A stretch of DNA of 64,000 nt from Prolixibacteraceae bacterium (lineage in GTDB: Bacteria; Bacteroidota; Bacteroidia; Bacteroidales; Prolixibacteraceae). The notes under the pieces were generated by a model that saw only the letters and a list, made by a program, of their open reading frames with translations, did no database searches and had not been told where the DNA came from. Both the position numbers and the translations under genes were made by a program. Position 1 is the first letter of the stretch; every line of letters starts with the position of its first letter. Shown one piece after another: positions 63,973 through 64,000 of this stretch. The stretch is from assembly GCA_009773765.1 (NCBI GenBank), contig WTWZ01000013.1:92733-156732 (forward strand), given 5' to 3'.

Positions 63973-64000
63973 ATGAGAAATATTACATTTACTGCAAAAG
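63973..64000 (+). CDS. Start of a probable YoeB-type toxin (truncated by window end)
   Basis: ATG 63973 opens MRNITFTAK, a beta-strand typical of the N-terminus of YoeB/RelE-fold toxins, directly after the antitoxin-like gene. Only nine codons are visible, so the call rests mainly on position. Confidence 0.4.

Overview
The window is from a Bacteroidota chromosome, probably of the Bacteroidales/Marinilabiliales type. This is inferred from the gene repertoire: paired DUF4249 lipoproteins and TonB-dependent receptors, a T9SS-type C-terminal sorting domain, GH97 and GH127 glycosidases, an ISNCY-type transposase and OstA-like/SurA-like envelope genes. TAnnTTTG-type -7 promoter boxes and a general lack of strong Shine-Dalgarno sequences agree. 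No rRNA, tRNA or CRISPR array was seen.

Layout. 0-7.1 kb: the end of a histidine kinase/response regulator pair, a RelE-type toxin-antitoxin (TA) pair lying between two copies of the regulator 3' end, then a decayed zone (truncated transposase, truncated secreted-protein gene, two broken outer-membrane barrel genes, one lipoprotein). 7.6-13.1 kb: membrane protein, secreted VOC protein, GH127 lipoprotein, metG. 13.3-21.6 kb: two tandem paralogous operons (DUF4249 lipoprotein, TonB-dependent receptor, small outer-membrane barrel), duplicated with their promoter regions and intergenic hairpins. 22-28.6 kb: U32 peptidase-family protein, decayed remnants, acyl-CoA ligase, an N-terminally truncated YhcG-like nuclease, a VIT-domain protein with a T9SS tail. 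28.6-33.7 kb: araB, araD, GH97, Hsp20. 33.9-45 kb: trmD, recQ, guaB, three SurA-like chaperone genes, moxR (3' end damaged) and an OstA-like gene. 45-51.8 kb: leucine operon leuA-leuC-leuD-second IPMS-like gene-leuB, preceded by what reads as a complete leader-peptide attenuator. 52-58.3 kb: outer-membrane protein and the start of an exopolysaccharide locus (wHTH regulator, nucleotide-sugar epimerase, SLBB export protein, Wzz-like protein). 58.4-64 kb: an accessory island alternating TA modules (AbiEii-type twice, MNT/HEPN, a YoeB-like pair at the edge) with one broken and two fossil copies of a UDP-sugar dehydrogenase.

How the genes work together. The leu genes convert 2-oxoisovalerate to 2-oxoisocaproate and appear to be controlled by ribosome stalling on Leu/Ile codons. 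araB/araD catabolise L-arabinose via ribulose 5-phosphate, and the GH97 and GH127 enzymes could supply that sugar. The SurA-like trio and OstA-like protein serve outer-membrane biogenesis. The polysaccharide locus exports a surface polymer.

The most striking features are the leu attenuator; short palindromic repeats that abut stop codons and have entered reading frames (metG, the UDP-sugar dehydrogenase); a ~95-bp dispersed element that has split a gene; the tandem receptor operons; and the TA/dehydrogenase-fossil island. Several genes carry frameshifts or small deletions (moxR, the dehydrogenase, an AbiEii copy, two barrel proteins). Whether these are real decay or assembly errors cannot be decided from sequence alone.
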